A DNA stretch of 64,000 nucleotides from Euptelea pleiosperma (taxonomy: Eukaryota > Streptophyta > Magnoliopsida > Ranunculales > Eupteleaceae). The notes below the pieces were generated by a model. It did no database searches and was not told the origin of the DNA. It saw nothing but the letters and a program-made list of their open reading frames with translations. The position numbers and the translations under genes are program-made. The DNA lies in the NCBI GenBank assembly GCA_035048495.1, contig CM068553.1, positions 3,293,259 through 3,357,258 on the forward strand, in the 5' to 3' direction. Numbering within the stretch: position 1 is the stretch's first letter; each line of letters begins with the position of its first letter. Positions 43,286 to 55,800 of this stretch are shown here, piece by piece.

Positions 43286-46200
43286 ATGGCGACCGCGTAC
43301 GCAGCAGGCGCGTCTTCGATGGCCGTGTTGGAGCCGCGTCTCCAGACAACTAAGACGAGGAGTTCACACTGCTCTGCCTTACCTTCCCTTCCACCTCGCC
43401 CATCCTCGATTTCCTTCAAACAGGTCCCAGGTATCAGTCTCAGATTTCAACTTTTCTTTCTTGTTTCCTACTAAGAACTTAGAAGCCCAGAAGAAGAAGT
43501 AAAAAAATTTAAATGGACTACAGGAACCCTGACTAAATTTATATAGTTTTGGGTAACTCCCATTTTGCTTAAAACCCATTTAAGTGTTCTTACTGATTTA
43601 CTTTAGCTGGAAAATATTCGCAAATTTCAGAATATAAATTTTGGGTAATTCCAATTTTGCTCAAAACCCATTTAAGGTGTTCTTATTGATTTACTTTAGT
43701 TGGAAAAAAACTCGCAAATTTCAGAATGGGTATCGTTGGAGAGTCTTGAATATTGACTGAGATAATACAGGCTTTAGTTTGCTACTCAAATAAGTAACTG
43801 ATCACTATGAAATATTATGGTTTCAACAAAAGAGTCCTTTGATACCAACTCCCTCTTGGGATAACCTTCGAAGGGTGAGATTAAGATCAGAAATGGCCAA
43901 AACCCACAGATTAAAGGAAAGCCATTTTCCCTTACTAATTAATACCTACTTTTCGCACAATCCATTTCATGAATCGGGATAACTAACTGAAATGAATCCC
44001 AAATGCGAGGCGGACCATAATTCCTCATATTGCTCTGTTCAGGTTTAGGCTTTTCTTCTTTATAAGCTCAACTGGCAATCAGCTAGTGTAGAAAGAAAGA
44101 AAAGGAATTTGAAAAGACACTTCGGATGTCAAAAAAAAAGTTTCCATAATCCCTTGCGTGTCTGTGTTTTACAGTTATATGCTAAAACATAGGTGTCCAT
44201 TCGCCTAAGTTTTTGGGTGACAGTCAAAGTAGATTTATTAATTATCAAATCACATTTTTCTAAGGATACTTAATTAGGGGTACTTACTCTGATAGTTTAA
44301 CATCTGAGCCACGTCGTCTCAGTTTTGGATCCTGTTGGGTTCATACTAGCTGCCTTAAGCTGAATCTGGATTGTAGTCTTGGAGGAACCCGAGGCTTGAT
44401 GTTTCCATGAAGAAGTGCTTCATGTTTTGTGGCATCTCTTTGTATTGAAGGTGGGACCATGATGCCAAAACCTTGGAACAAAGTTCAATTTTTTTCTCAG
44501 TTTGGTACCCTCTTCAGATCTGAGGGATTTTAACCTTCATATAATCTGTTTGACTAATCAATAATCTCCACCTCCATGGAGTTGAATCCCAATTTTCAAA
44601 TAGTTATAATTTCCTCTTGTGTTTCAGCTCTGTACAGGGTTTGTGTTCATAGGAATGCTAACTCAGTGGCGCAAATTTTTTAATTAACCATTGATATTCA
44701 TCATGTTCAGGGCCGACACTGCCTAAAAAATAGGCTTCTTGGTCCATTTTATTCACTTCTATTGCTCTTTTAACTAAACAATGTCTCTTCGCTTTAATAT
44801 CAAAAGAATGAGGATTTTTTTTTCTTCACCATATGCCTTAGAGTGATCCATGTATATAAGATGGCACTTTTGAATATTAAATCTCTTTCTATAACCAGAG
44901 AATGACTACTGTAAGTTATTAGAGATGGTACCTGTTATTAATATCTTGGAACCTAGAGAGGGTCTAACATGGATGATCCTTTTGGGAAACGTTCGAATAT
45001 TGGAATAGGTCCTTACCATGGATACTCTTTTCTTTATTTGGTTGATAAAACATAATTTGTTTCTGGTTTCTCCTTGAAACAGAGTCACGCAGGTTCTTGT
45101 CACTGCGCATCAGAGCCTCTTCCTCAGAAGAGACATCCGGTCCCATTGAAGTTGAAGAAGTATTCTCGGACTTAAAGGAGAAGGTGAGAGTCTTCCCTAT
45201 TCTTTTGAATCTGCATCATTGCTTGTAGAAGGATACTAGGGTTGAATGTTCGAATGGTTAGGCCCAATCAGTCACTATTCAATCAAGACATGGCCCTCAT
45301 TCTCATGTTGGGCCATGTATTTTTCTGACTTGTATCTGATCGCGTCTAATTGTCCAGACATATTGAACCAACGTTTCCCCTTGATTATATATCCTCTTGT
45401 TAACTCTGAACCCATTTCTGTGTCTGTTACCATTAATAGTGGGATGCACTTGAAAACAAGTCTACTGTACTTCTCTATGGAGGTGGGGCAATAGTTGCAG
45501 TTTGGCTATCTTCCGTTGTGGTTGGTGCAGTCAACTCAGTCCCTTTGGTAAGAGATATAACTAACTTTCATGCTTCTGTTTCTTCTTTTGGGATAAATTA
45601 ATGAGATGGATACCTTATGCAGTTTGCGATGGCTTGGCCAAAGATAGTTTTGCTTAGCTAATTAGTATTTCTTTCCGAATCTTTCAAAGAACTACTCTGA
45701 AATGGGTTCTCTTTTTCTTACCAGCTTCCAAAGATCTTGGAGTTAGTAGGGCTTGGATATACCGGATGGTTTGTCTACCGATACCTTCTCTTCAAGGTAA
45801 ACATCTTAAAGATCTACATGGTAGACTTTTGTGCATCTGAGCCAAACTAGTCTTGTTTTACGAACACGTATTAATAATATTAATCAATATGATCCGTGTC
45901 AGGTAATTATTAATGTGCAATATGAATAAACAAACATGCATTTAGAGGCGCAATTTGGTAGCTCATGCGCTACCATACGGGTTCCAGAACTGTGGACTTA
46001 GTCAATGATGTTTGAAAAGCACTGGTATATGCAGTACAGTTTTCAGTTGCTTGATCCAACATGGTTCAAAAATTATGGATTGTAGAATCCACCATGTCAG
46101 ACTCAGCAACCTAATAAGGCCTTAACTCTATCTGCATGAGGTTTGACCAATATATAACCATAGAACTGCTTCTCCCTTCCCCCTTCCCCCCCCCCCACAG

Positions 46201-46806
46201 TGTCGACACATCCAGACATGTACGGGTACGGCAGTGTCACCCTTTGTTTTAATGATTTTTTTATAAAATAAATTGATTTCTGAAAGAGGGTTGGTTTGTT
46301 CCATCCTCTATAAACACATCTATACTTTTTGATAATCTTCCCTCTAATAAATATACTTATATTTATTGTACTATTAGATAGCTCCATATAGGAATGTTTT
46401 CTTTTACTTTTCATATATTTCTTTCCTTATTTTTATTAATTTTTATTTATTTATAACTAAAATACGACCATCACATTCGTCCTGCATCAACGTGTCTGCG
46501 TATCAGGCGCCGAGTGTGTACCATATGTGTGCAATATTTTTCTATTGCATTCACTTTGTTCTTGCTTTTTAACTTTGCCATTTTCTCCAACCAATAAATT
46601 CGTATTGTATCCGCACACATGTATACATCTATTGCAACAGACACATTAGTTTTCGGGGGTACCGCATACATGCTCCAACAATTAGATTGCTACTGTATTT
46701 CACAATTTTTTTTTGCTAACAAGTAGATATATTTTCTCAGTCAAGCAGAAAAGAACTAGCCACAGATATTGAGGCCTTGAAGAAAAAGATCAGCGGAAGC
46801 GAATAG
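43286..46806 (+). CDS. CURT1A: CURVATURE THYLAKOID 1A-type protein, chloroplastic
   Basis: Five coding exons: 43286-43430, 45083-45183, 45440-45547, 45725-45796 and 46741-46806, all with GT-AG borders and joining phases, giving 163 residues, the usual size. Residues 1 to about 58 form a serine-rich, basic plastid transit peptide. The mature part has an acidic N-terminal helix (EVEEVFSDLKEKWDALENK), a first membrane span VLLYGGGAIVAVWLSSVVVG (92-111), a short SVPLLPK turn, a second span around LELVGLGYTGWFVYRYLLF, and a lysine-rich amphipathic tail RKELATDIEALKKKISGSE. The family oligomerises at grana margins and bends thylakoid membranes. Best match among the four CURT1 paralogues is A (TMP14), by memory. 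Exon 1 could in principle use an earlier donor (CAAACAG/GTCCCA), but only CCCAG/GTATC gives the correct phase. Confidence 0.93.
46103..46700. other. Repeat-like part of CURT1A intron 4
   Basis: Contains a C run (46188-46197) and GTGTCGACACATCC and CAACGTGTCTGCGTATCAGG phrases that resemble those at 56300-56500 in an LRB intron, so both may be copies of one dispersed repeat. Confidence 0.4.
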
Positions 46807-47146
46807 AGCTGCAGACAGTTTGGGATACAAGTTTTATCTTACATTTAGTTGGGACCATTGATTCGAAATGGTTCTCTCTGGATCTCCTGTATAAGAGGCA
46901 CATGGACCCTGTTAATGTAAACCTGGTTCTCTTTGTTCTTCTCCGTCGGTCTTTTGTATCAGTCGGCTTGTTCCTTCGAATGGAAATCAGCGATTTTCTT
47001 CATAAATTTTTTTACTGTTAAATTTGTTACATCCATTTCTCACGTTAGGATAATTACCATCACTACTGCTGTAATCAGTTTCTGCTAAATTGTTCCTGCA
47101 TTTGGTGCTTATATGCGTGATTATGGATCAACATAGAAGGGGTAAA

Positions 47147-47532
47147 TGTTAAGACCCTAATCAATACACCAAAAGCACCTAGGTGATAGTGGTGCAGAAA
47201 GTTTTAAGTCTTAACCTTCAGGATCGTAACATTCCACCACGCTTTGAAGGCCAACATCCATGGTAGCCCACTCTAAGCGGCTTTCACTCTGGTACCCCTA
47301 TTTTCGCAATTTTTTGTGAGCGAGCCCCCGGCATTTTTTCCGTTACCCTTATTTTATCTTTTTTGATTGAGCCCCCAGGTAGCCCTTACCTCATGTCATC
47401 CCTCCTGTGACTGGAACCCATAACGTGGGGTTGGTTTTGATACCAAATGTTAAGACCCAAACTAATACACCAAAAGTACCTAGGTGATAGTGGTGTGGAA
47501 AGTTTTAAGTCTTAACTTTTAGGGTTGTAACA
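47147..47532 (-). mobile_element. Complete TRIM retroelement, 386 bp
   Basis: Two direct repeats of 85 bp, 47147-47231 and 47448-47532, both begin TGTTAAGACCC and end GTAACA, with CACCTAGGTGATAGTGGTG inside. GTAAA flanks the whole at 47142-47146 and 47533-47537, the 5-bp duplication of LTR retroelements. On the minus strand the LTR is followed by TTTGGTATCAAAACC, a tRNA-Met-type primer site, which sets the orientation. The 216-bp centre has no coding capacity, so it depends on another element's proteins. Confidence 0.93.
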
Positions 47533-47757
47533 GTAAATGTGTACATGAGTGTACATCGTATAGTATACATTTGACACAACCATGCATCGATCGATGGATT
47601 CTCTTGGATAGGCCATAGTACAAAAGGCATACAACTCTCTTACTCTTGCAATCTAAGTACTCTCTTACTCTTGCAATCTAAGATCTTTGTGTTGGATGGT
47701 TAAATCGTTCAATCCCTCTAGAATTGTAAAAAAACTAAAGATTAACAGGCAACAAAT

Positions 47758-47842
47758 GGGGTGGTGGCGCAGTTGGCTAGCGCGTAGGTCTCATAGCTAC
47801 TGAGTGATCCTGAGGTCGAGAGTTCGAGCCTCTCTCACCCCA
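47758..47842 (+). tRNA. trnM-CAU: tRNA-Met (CAT), elongator, with intron
   Basis: Begins GGGGTGGTGGCGCAG and ends CTCTCTCACCCCA. The acceptor stem GGGGTGG pairs with TCACCCC (one G-T), the D arm is GCGCAGTTGGCTAGCGC, the anticodon CAT is at 47792-47794 in CTCATA, and the T arm is GAGAGTTCGAGCCTCTC. Total 85 nt, with an intron of about 11 nt (GCTACTGAGTG) after the base 3' of the anticodon, as is usual in plant elongator tRNA-Met genes; the mature length is 74 nt before CCA addition. A nuclear polymerase III gene; internal A and B boxes are intact. Confidence 0.95.
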
Positions 47843-47888
47843 TAAATGTTTATTTTAGGCCTTATTCGTTCTATGCATTCTCTTTTGT

Positions 47889-48210
47889 TAGGCCCTATTG
47901 GGCGCTATGGAGCATAAAATGTGCCACATATAGCACACTCTTTTGGGTCCACTGCCGCATGAATGATTGGCTTCCCCTTGATGGATTTACACACAAATAA
48001 TCGACCTGATTGGTGATATCTTGCCTTTCAGTCTAAACGCCCCAAAATTACTTAAATCCAACAATTAAATAAATCACACCATGAAAAAAAAAAATGCTTG
48101 AATCCAATAGCGAGCGATAGATCACCAATTAGGCTGAGTTTTTTTTTTTTTATGTGGATGCCATCAAATTTACAGGTGAGTGGGTTCGAAAAGTGTGCCA
48201 CATGGTGCAT
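47889..48210. mobile_element. Foldback MITE copy after the tRNA gene
   Basis: TGTGCCACATATAGCACACT and CTTTTGGGTCCACTGCCGCA on the left face TACAGGTGAGTGGGTTCGAA and AAGTGTGCCACATGGTGCAT on the right, with GATTGGTGATATC mirrored by GATCACCAATTAGGC in the middle. Ends are eroded. Confidence 0.55.
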
Positions 48211-48799
48211 TTTTATGCTTCCCACAGTGCCACAGTAAAAATTCGCCCCAATTGCCAGTGAATTGTGGGTCCATTATATATTTGGTTGATGGAAAATTAT
48301 GTGATAAGACTTTAGGTTCATCATTCTCAATGAGCCCCACAACGCCACAAACTGCACACGATGGCTGACCAACTTTTCAATAACCAACCGCAGAATGTCG
48401 GAGACAATGCTTAGGCAAAATGGCATGCAGAAATCAAAGGCCGTCCATCAATACATTGTGGGCCCATCGCATTTAGAGTAGGCCCCACCTCTCAATGTAT
48501 TAATGGACATTGACCAACAAACTTTTTTTTTCTTTTCCTCAACCATCCAAGTTTTCTTTCAGATCAGAAGGTTAACATCCTATATTCAGTGCCATGCCTC
48601 ATATTACAGGTTCCCGTGTTGTAATACAAGACAAAGGGGGTAGGGTGTCTTAATGATTATAAGCCACACATATAATGCAAGTAATAAACTGTAGCTGTCC
48701 GCATCATGAGGCTGTCCTCCTTGGTCCACATTGTTGGATGGTCCTCAAGATTCACACCACATGAATCTAGAACGCACATCGCAAGCCTTCACGGCATTC

Positions 48800-49133
48800 T
48801 CTTTTACATAGCTTGAAATGCACGAACAGTGCAAGAGGCATCGCAGCCAATCACATTCTCAAGCTTGGATCAATTTCGTTAAGTTGTATGAGGAAGGGAA
48901 AGGTATATCCTTTGAAGATATCGTTTTCAAATGGCCCGATTTGATTAGTGTGGAGAGGGATTAGGGGTAGGATGATCATGGTTGGGGGTTCGGCATTTTG
49001 GAATGGTTTTGTTTCGTCAGGCTTTCTGTTTTCTTGTTTGCTTTGTATGCTTTAAGACTTTTGGTAGGCTTCCTTAGCCTCTAATTGTCTCAATTAAATA
49101 AAAATTCTATACTAAACAAAAAAAAAAAAAAAT
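48800..49133 (+). mobile_element. Possible poly-A retroelement 3' end
   Basis: TTGAAATGCACGAACAGTGC reads on through a short frame to a TAG near 48965, then a T/G-rich tail (CTTGTTTGCTTTGTATGC) and an A run at 49120-49133. This is the look of a LINE 3' end in sense orientation. No target duplication was identified. Confidence 0.4.
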
Positions 49134-49439
49134 TGGATCGATTTTGTTGTACCATGACTAAAATGAACACAAACTCAATGCTCATACCACACGAGCAAAC
49201 AAGGTAGTTCCCTAACACAAGACCACAGTACACATACTCAAGTACTCGTGGAACAAGCAGCAGAATCTATTTCGCTATTAGACTATTTAAAGCTATATAT
49301 TCTGTCAAAGCATAATTCTAGAGATCTTCTCTTACTACATCCATCCATGTCCTTTTCGACCTCCTTTCCCTTTTACAGCTTACACCAAAGTGCTCTTGCT
49401 TACTGGTGCCATCGTCGGTTTTCATTACACCTGCCCAAA

Positions 49440-49960
49440 CCATCTCAATCAACTTTCTCTTATTCTATCTCCTATGAGGGTTATTCCTAAGTTTCTTTGA
49501 ATATGCTTATTTGTGATTTTATCTTTCCTAATTTTTTCTCTACTCAGTATCGACATCCTCATCTCTGCTACACTCATTCTATAAATAAATTTTTTCTTAA
49601 CTACCGAACATTCAACCCTGTAAAACATAATTGGTCTCCCGATAGTCCTATCGAATTTTTCTTTTAGCTTGATAGGTAAGGTACCTGTCAACCACATAAT
49701 ACTCCAAAAGTGCATCTCTACTTTAGCCTTCCAACCCTAATTCTTGGATCACATCCTCATCACTCCATCCCTATGGATAAGTGAACCTAAACAACAAAAC
49801 TTGTCTTTGGAGTATTTCTTGTCCATTAATCATAACTAATGCAACAAAAGTTACATTGAATACCTTAATTTCTAAAGGTTCCCTTTTATAGTATTAATTT
49901 TGCATTCACATACTCCCTCGTCTCATAAATCAGCACTGCATCATCTGCAAATAGCATTCA
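49440..49960 (-). mobile_element. LINE remnant (C-terminal domain)
   Basis: On the minus strand the phrases LPIKLKEKFDRTIGRPIMFYR, VECSVVKKKFIYRMSVAEMRM and RKDKITNKHIQRNLG are those of plant LINE polyproteins after the reverse transcriptase; further upstream broken frames (SLGSLIHRDG, DDAVL) fit the same protein. Stops and shifts make it inactive. Confidence 0.75.
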
Positions 49961-50612
49961 GCAATGGACTTTTCCTTGAATATGCGTGATCCGGAACCAC
50001 TCAAAACAGAAGATTCCTCACCCAGACATTAAAATCAAGCTCTGGAGTGGGAGCTGCATCCTGTATAGAGGTTCTAGGAACTAAGACTACTCCATTGTTC
50101 TAAGAACAAACTGAAGAATTACTCATAAAAACCTCATGAGTTGCAGTTAATAACAAAAACAAATTATAGGTTACTGTGTTAGCAACAAAAAATATTTGCA
50201 GAAGACCCATCACCACCACCACCATTATTAGGGATTGACCACATGGTTCAATTGGTAGATGTACTGCATGACAACCATGAGAGGTCACAGTTACAGTCTC
50301 AGCTTACCCACCATATATGAATAAACCCAAAATCATAACCAAAATATTCAGCCAAATATCACACATGAGAAATTGTTCGCACCCTTCAACAGAAATAAAT
50401 CCACCAAAACCAAGACCTTTAAAATGAAAATCTCATAACCAGAAGCCAGGTAAAGAAGATAAGCAAAGGTTGATATTTTATTACTCAATTCCATCCATTA
50501 ACCAGAAACCCTAATCCATATAGCAAATATTCGCATCGAATACGATAGAATTGCCATTAATTAATACATAAATCTTGGCAATTGAAAGTGCAACGAGACA
50601 GAAACGCAAACC

Positions 50613-51050
50613 CTAGATTTTATCGATGTCCTCGTCTTCAAATTCGATGTAATCATCGGCAGCACCCTCGTCCTCCTCATCGAGACCAGCAGCGATACCC
50701 TCGTTGAGCCTGGTGTTCTCCGGCAACTCGCCATAGGCCTTCAAGAGCCTGGCCTCATCGGGCATGTATTTCAAGATCACATCAGCCTTGTCGTCTTGAT
50801 AATCTCTCAGTCCAACCAGGATGATGTCTCCGGCTGCGATCCATACCTTCTTGTGCATCTTCCCTCGTATGTGGCAGAGCCGCTTCGTACCGTCGATGCA
50901 CATGGCTTCGCATCGGCCATTTCCGAGCATGCGAAGGACCTGGGCGTACTCCTGGCCGTCCTCCTTGAAGACCAACTCTCGCTTCTCGTCGTCCGCTTCG
51001 TTCTTTCCTCTCTTACGGTTCTTTCCTCCCTTTCCCTTATTCTTCGGCAT
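50613..51050 (-). CDS. Eukaryotic translation initiation factor 1A (eIF1A)
   Basis: An intronless 145-residue protein, the usual plant length. The N-terminal tail is basic ([17 protein letters not shown]); residues about 22-95 form the S1-like OB fold, with the conserved [35 protein letters not shown] and [19 protein letters not shown]; a short helical part follows ([17 protein letters not shown]); and the C-terminal tail is acidic ([21 protein letters not shown]). It binds the A site of the 40S subunit and works with eIF1 in scanning and start-codon choice. The start is fixed by the conserved [11 protein letters not shown]. All key stretches are intact, so this is probably a functional gene rather than a processed pseudogene; lack of introns is normal for plant members. 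Confidence 0.97.
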   Translation of the reverse strand: MPKNKGKGGKNRKRGKNEADDEKRELVFKEDGQEYAQVLRMLGNGRCEAMCIDGTKRLCHIRGKMHKKVWIAAGDIILVGLRDYQDDKADVILKYMPDEARLLKAYGELPENTRLNEGIAAGLDEEDEGAADDYIEFEDEDIDKI

Positions 51051-51360
51051 GATCTCTGAAAAGAAACCTCAACCCGAGTTTTCTTCTTTGTTCCTCTTGA
51101 TTGAGCTCAGAAACCCTAACCCTAGCTTTATGCTCTTCTTCTTCTTCGAGTCTTCGAGTCTTCTTATCTCTTGGTTTCTCTCTTCGATTGTTTGGATGCT
51201 TTTCAGTGAGTTGGCGTGGAAGCTACGAGTCTACAAGAGTCGGCGGTTTATAACTTGGGTGTGTATAGACGGTTTTACCCTTAATATTTTAAGAAATAAC
51301 GAGGGAGACCTGTTCAGATTCGGATATACCTCACATTTTTTGGCGTGTGGAAGCACGATT

Positions 51361-51612
51361 TTTGTTACTCACCGCAGCCATCCGGGCACACTGACGGCAT
51401 GGATGTTTAGTCAACCACTTGGTGGATATGCAAACCAAAAATCATCCTGATTGGTAATCTTATCTTAACCATTAGATTTTAGTACTTTTAAGGCGTTATT
51501 ATAGCCGTTGGATTCAACCATTGTTTTGGAGTACTAAATCCAACGGCTAAAAGTCATCAAAACAATCTGAGTTTTGGTACGAATGTCTACTAAGGGCTTG
51601 GCTACATCGATG
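51361..51612. mobile_element. Foldback MITE upstream of the eIF1A gene
   Basis: GTTACTCACCGCAGCCATCC, TGGATATGCAAACCAAAAAT and the paired AACCATTAGATTTTAGTAC and GTACTAAATCCAACGGCT show the inverted structure of 2737-3008. The right outer end is eroded. It starts about 300 bp upstream of the eIF1A start codon. Confidence 0.65.
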
Positions 51613-52600
51613 GGACCGTTAAATCTAATCTGTCAAACTTAATTTCAGCACTGAAAGTTTACAGTCTTGTGGCATTAAAGTGGAGGATGACTTTAAAAAA
51701 AGTACTGTGGTCACCAAATGGTCTGAATGTCCCAGGTGTGAAATTAAATTTTACCAAATGCTACCTCTAATTCTATCTGAACCCTTTTAACACATATGCA
51801 AGACGTTAGGTACCTTGCCATGGTGGTAAGCAAAGTTGATACGGATCAGTGGACCCGATTGAATCAATTGTGTGTCTTCCATCCTTGTAGGGGGGTTATG
51901 CTATACGTTCGATGAGCAATTTGAAAGGAAGATGATCCTGCACGTGAAGGTGCCACTGCATGGGAAATTATTGAATGGCACTTTGGGTGCATGTGACATT
52001 TCTCCAACGAAGAAGCCCTACGAAACATTGATCTGACCTTTTAAACCATGAAATGCCAGCCCAGCCCAACTGACCTAAGCTTCAGTGTGTTTTTGCAGGT
52101 TCAAAAACATCACTAGAGTTCCAACTTCTCCGCAGACACGTACCAAAAAAGAAATCTGACACTGATTTGAGTTGGAAGTGTGAGGTCAACTGCTTGGATT
52201 GTTGGAAACAATTCAGTTACATCTGAATCTTGGCCAACTTCTTACCTCACTATTATGTTTGTAGTAACCTGATAGTTGATTCTTAACTGTTGGATTTTAA
52301 CTTTTTTTCATCTTCATCCTCGTCTTCATGAACAGTCCCTCGGGTGAAATACATTCGGTTCCATGCCCCCATAAACTTAAAAACAAATGTGCAATATGTG
52401 CAAATTCTCACTGATTTTTGCTGTAGGTTTACAAAGTCTGGGCCAAACATTCATGAGTCAGTGGGCCCAAATAGTGCTCGAGATTCACAGCACAAATCTC
52501 TTAAAACATCCAACAGGCTGGACCCATAAATGACATTACTAGATCAGTATCGTTCTATCATAATTTATTTTCCGTTATACATTACACAAGGATATCATAG
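51613..52600. other. Intergenic stretch, no gene
   Basis: Mostly unrecognised. 52410-52480 contains right-arm MITE wording (GATTTTTGCTGTAGG, GTCTGGGCCAAACATTCATG). 52600-52842 is probably the 3' UTR of the LRB gene. Confidence 0.4.
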
Positions 52601-52842
52601 TAACAAGGATTCTACGTTTCACAAATTACCTATGTAACAAAGCAAAGTCAATAACAGAAGCTTTTTTTTTACTTCCTTGGCACAATTTAGCCCGGTTTAA
52701 AAGATATTCATCCACCTTCCAACACAAAAACTACCTAGTGCGCCTGATATTTTTGTATCTAGTGAGACCCTCTAAAATATAGACGGGGCCAAACAAGCAA
52801 AATAAATCCAAAGCTCCAGAGAAGGAAAAAAAAAACCCTGAA

Positions 52843-55800
52843 TCAGTGCTTGATAGTGAGCTCTGCCCTGAGGTGGAGGATGCCATTGATGAAGTAGAGG
52901 CTGTCGTCAGCCATGAAGGACGTCCAAGGGATTGCAAACAGGTTCCGGTACCCAACTGCCTTCCCACCCGTGAACGTGTAGTTACCCTTGTACTTACTCA
53001 CGTACTCCTCAGTTGGCTTCGACCTTGCTGCAAACTCATAATCCACAGCGAAACTTACTGATCCCTTCTCCTGCATCCCCAAAAACAGCCCAAAGCAGTG
53101 GAATGAGCTCTGCTGGTCCATATTGCAGTGCGCTGAGAGGAAGAACCCCTGTCCACCCAGGTGGAATGCCTGCGAGTAGACCCGCCCTGATGGGAATAAG
53201 TTTGCACACTCCTCCCGCTTAAGGTCCAGGTACACCACACACTGTTGCCGGGGCAACTCAAATTCCACCACCTTCACAGGGCGGTACTTGTATGCCCGCT
53301 CCACGAAGCGGCGGTTGGTAGCTGCAGATTCCTCAGCAGCCAAGGTGCGCTGTCTGTGTGGAGCCTCAGCTTTGAAGAAAAGAGCCTCAAGCACAACCTT
53401 GGATGCAAGGTCATGGTCAAAGTCATTGCAGGTGAGGACCTTCTTTAGCTTTCGACAGGTCATGTAAGGGAAGCGGATGAGGCGGCCGAGACGCGAGCCT
53501 AGAACCTCGCGCCTATCCTCAAGCTTTGGGTACTGGGCTCGTGCCCACTTCAGCACAAAGTCATAGACAGCATCCTCTGATGCCACCTGTAGATCGTCAC
53601 TGGACAAGACTGCCTCAATTCCGGCCAGGGGCAAGTTCAACACTTCATCTTGGAACCTGGTGGGATAGGAGAAAAAACATCAACACCAAATTACGGATAA
53701 CTGCAATGTAACTTATTTGTTCAGATTGGTAGATAATAAAGTCATCCATCAAAGGGGATCAAACTTGGTTTGGTTTCAGGTGATGTGGCAAAAATGGCAA
53801 TTAAATTGTGCTTCAAGTGGCGCTATAACAGAAGGGTCAACTCAAGGGTAATATAAGAATCAATTTCAAGTTAAACAACTACACAGAGTAGAACTCACCT
53901 TGCGAACCCCTAAATAGAAAATAATTGTTTTTCTATTTGTTCCAATCTCAACTACAAAGACCAGGTCATTAAAAAAATGTGTTCCATAAAATGTATCAGC
54001 TTTGTCATATAAAGGATTCCCCATATAAACTAGATCAATGAAGAGGTTGCTAGCGGTCAGGAATAAACTTTTCACAGACAGCGTAGTAGAACTCAACACT
54101 TGAACACAGAGAAAATGGAGTTACATGTAACAGAAGACTCACTTCGTTATGTCTTTGTAACGTGCAGCGAGATACTGCTTCGCCGCGTCCGTCAATGGCT
54201 GAACGGCTTCGGCCATTAGAACGCTGGATGGAAGCTCAAGATAGAGCAATGCAGAATCAGGTGTCATAGGCAAGTTACGGAGTAGCCGGCTGCAGTACCT
54301 CATGCATGAAGCAACCTCAAACTTGTCAGCAGCCATCAGCACGTCCAGCAAAGCAGGAGCTGTGGTTGTCGATAAGGTATTGCTGTACATAAAATTCAGG
54401 AGCTCCATGAGGGCAGCTTCCTCTGTTCCAGGGAAAGGAAAAAAAACAAGTGACAATGTGGTTACTTTGTCTTGTTGAATAAGTCTTTTTGAGTAAGCAG
54501 CGATCTGGTGCAACCTGAGGTCCTGAACCCAAACCCAAGAAGGGGCTCAATCAGTGTTTTTAACATGGACCAATACATGGACCTATATAAGTAGTCAGGC
54601 TGGGTCAATCTGGTTCAACAGTTGGGTCATCCCAGACTGACCAATCGCGTAATATGATGTCATAAATAAATTTATCCAAAAGTTAATCAATTTAAAAAAT
54701 AGGGAAAGGAGGGAAAGAATGTGAGTCCTTTTTCTCCTTAGAAACCCTAAACCCTAACCACGCTAAATCCTCTCCCACAACCTGCGAGAAATCTGGCAAG
54801 ATACCCAACCTACAAAGTGGCTGGTCACATCTAGACAGTTCCAACATCTGATCAGGTCCAGCCTGGGTTCAACTACCACGTAGTAAAAAACAACCACAAG
54901 AAAAAAGAAAGGTATTGCAAACAAGGGCTCAAAACGGAACAAAATAAACAGAAAAGAGCCCACCCCACAAAGAAACTTTTTTTAAGGAAGATAAAAAAAT
55001 GAAAAATGCACCTTTAAAAAAAAAAACATGAAACAAAAGTACAACAAAGACTACAAGAACGTAGGGAAGTGATGAAGATTTTTGTATCTACCAGAGGCAT
55101 TGATTCGTAAAGTTACATGTCGCTGCTCTGACTCTCTCATCCCATTTGAGAATAGCTAAAAAAAGACAACACAGGCAATGAGTTATTTAGGCAAGCGAAA
55201 AAAATCAACTTATAACAACATTTACATCTTTACCTTGTAGAAAAATGGACTTTTTGCAGCTAAAATTGGAGAGCTAATGTGAATAGTCTTAACTCTCAGA
55301 ACTGTAGAACAATCCATGCTCCAGGACGAATCATTACTGTGTACAGCCTCGTCACCTGCAAATCAACAAGCACATCGTTGAAATTTGTATTACACAGCTG
55401 ATAAACATGAGAAGGAAAACAGAACAATTGTTGACAAATGTGGGTTTTACATAGTAGAAGCAAAATGCCGCCCAAAATTTTCTATTGCCAGTGGGATGTG
55501 ATTAATTTCTACCAAATTCTGTACCACAGACTACAACACGAGCAATTGAAGGTTGGTAATCCCATAAAAGGTGAGATACTATAATGACATACTTGAAGAA
55601 AGAAACTGGAGTCATCCTGTGAGTGGCGGTTAAATCCTTTTTTGAACTTAAGGGGTACAAACACCAAGATACATTGTACCACCATACATATCTTTTGTAA
55701 GATCCATTAACACAGAACTATCACTTTAGGTTAAAATGGAGATGGTACATCTAGAATGTATGGTTATCCAGGTACATAAAAGAACAAGTCATCCCAAATA

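Noticed and set aside
50796..51450. Plus-strand frames of 87 and 209 codons
   Set aside because: They lie antisense to the eIF1A gene and its leader; the protein wording is not family-like and the frame is explained by the codon bias of the real gene.
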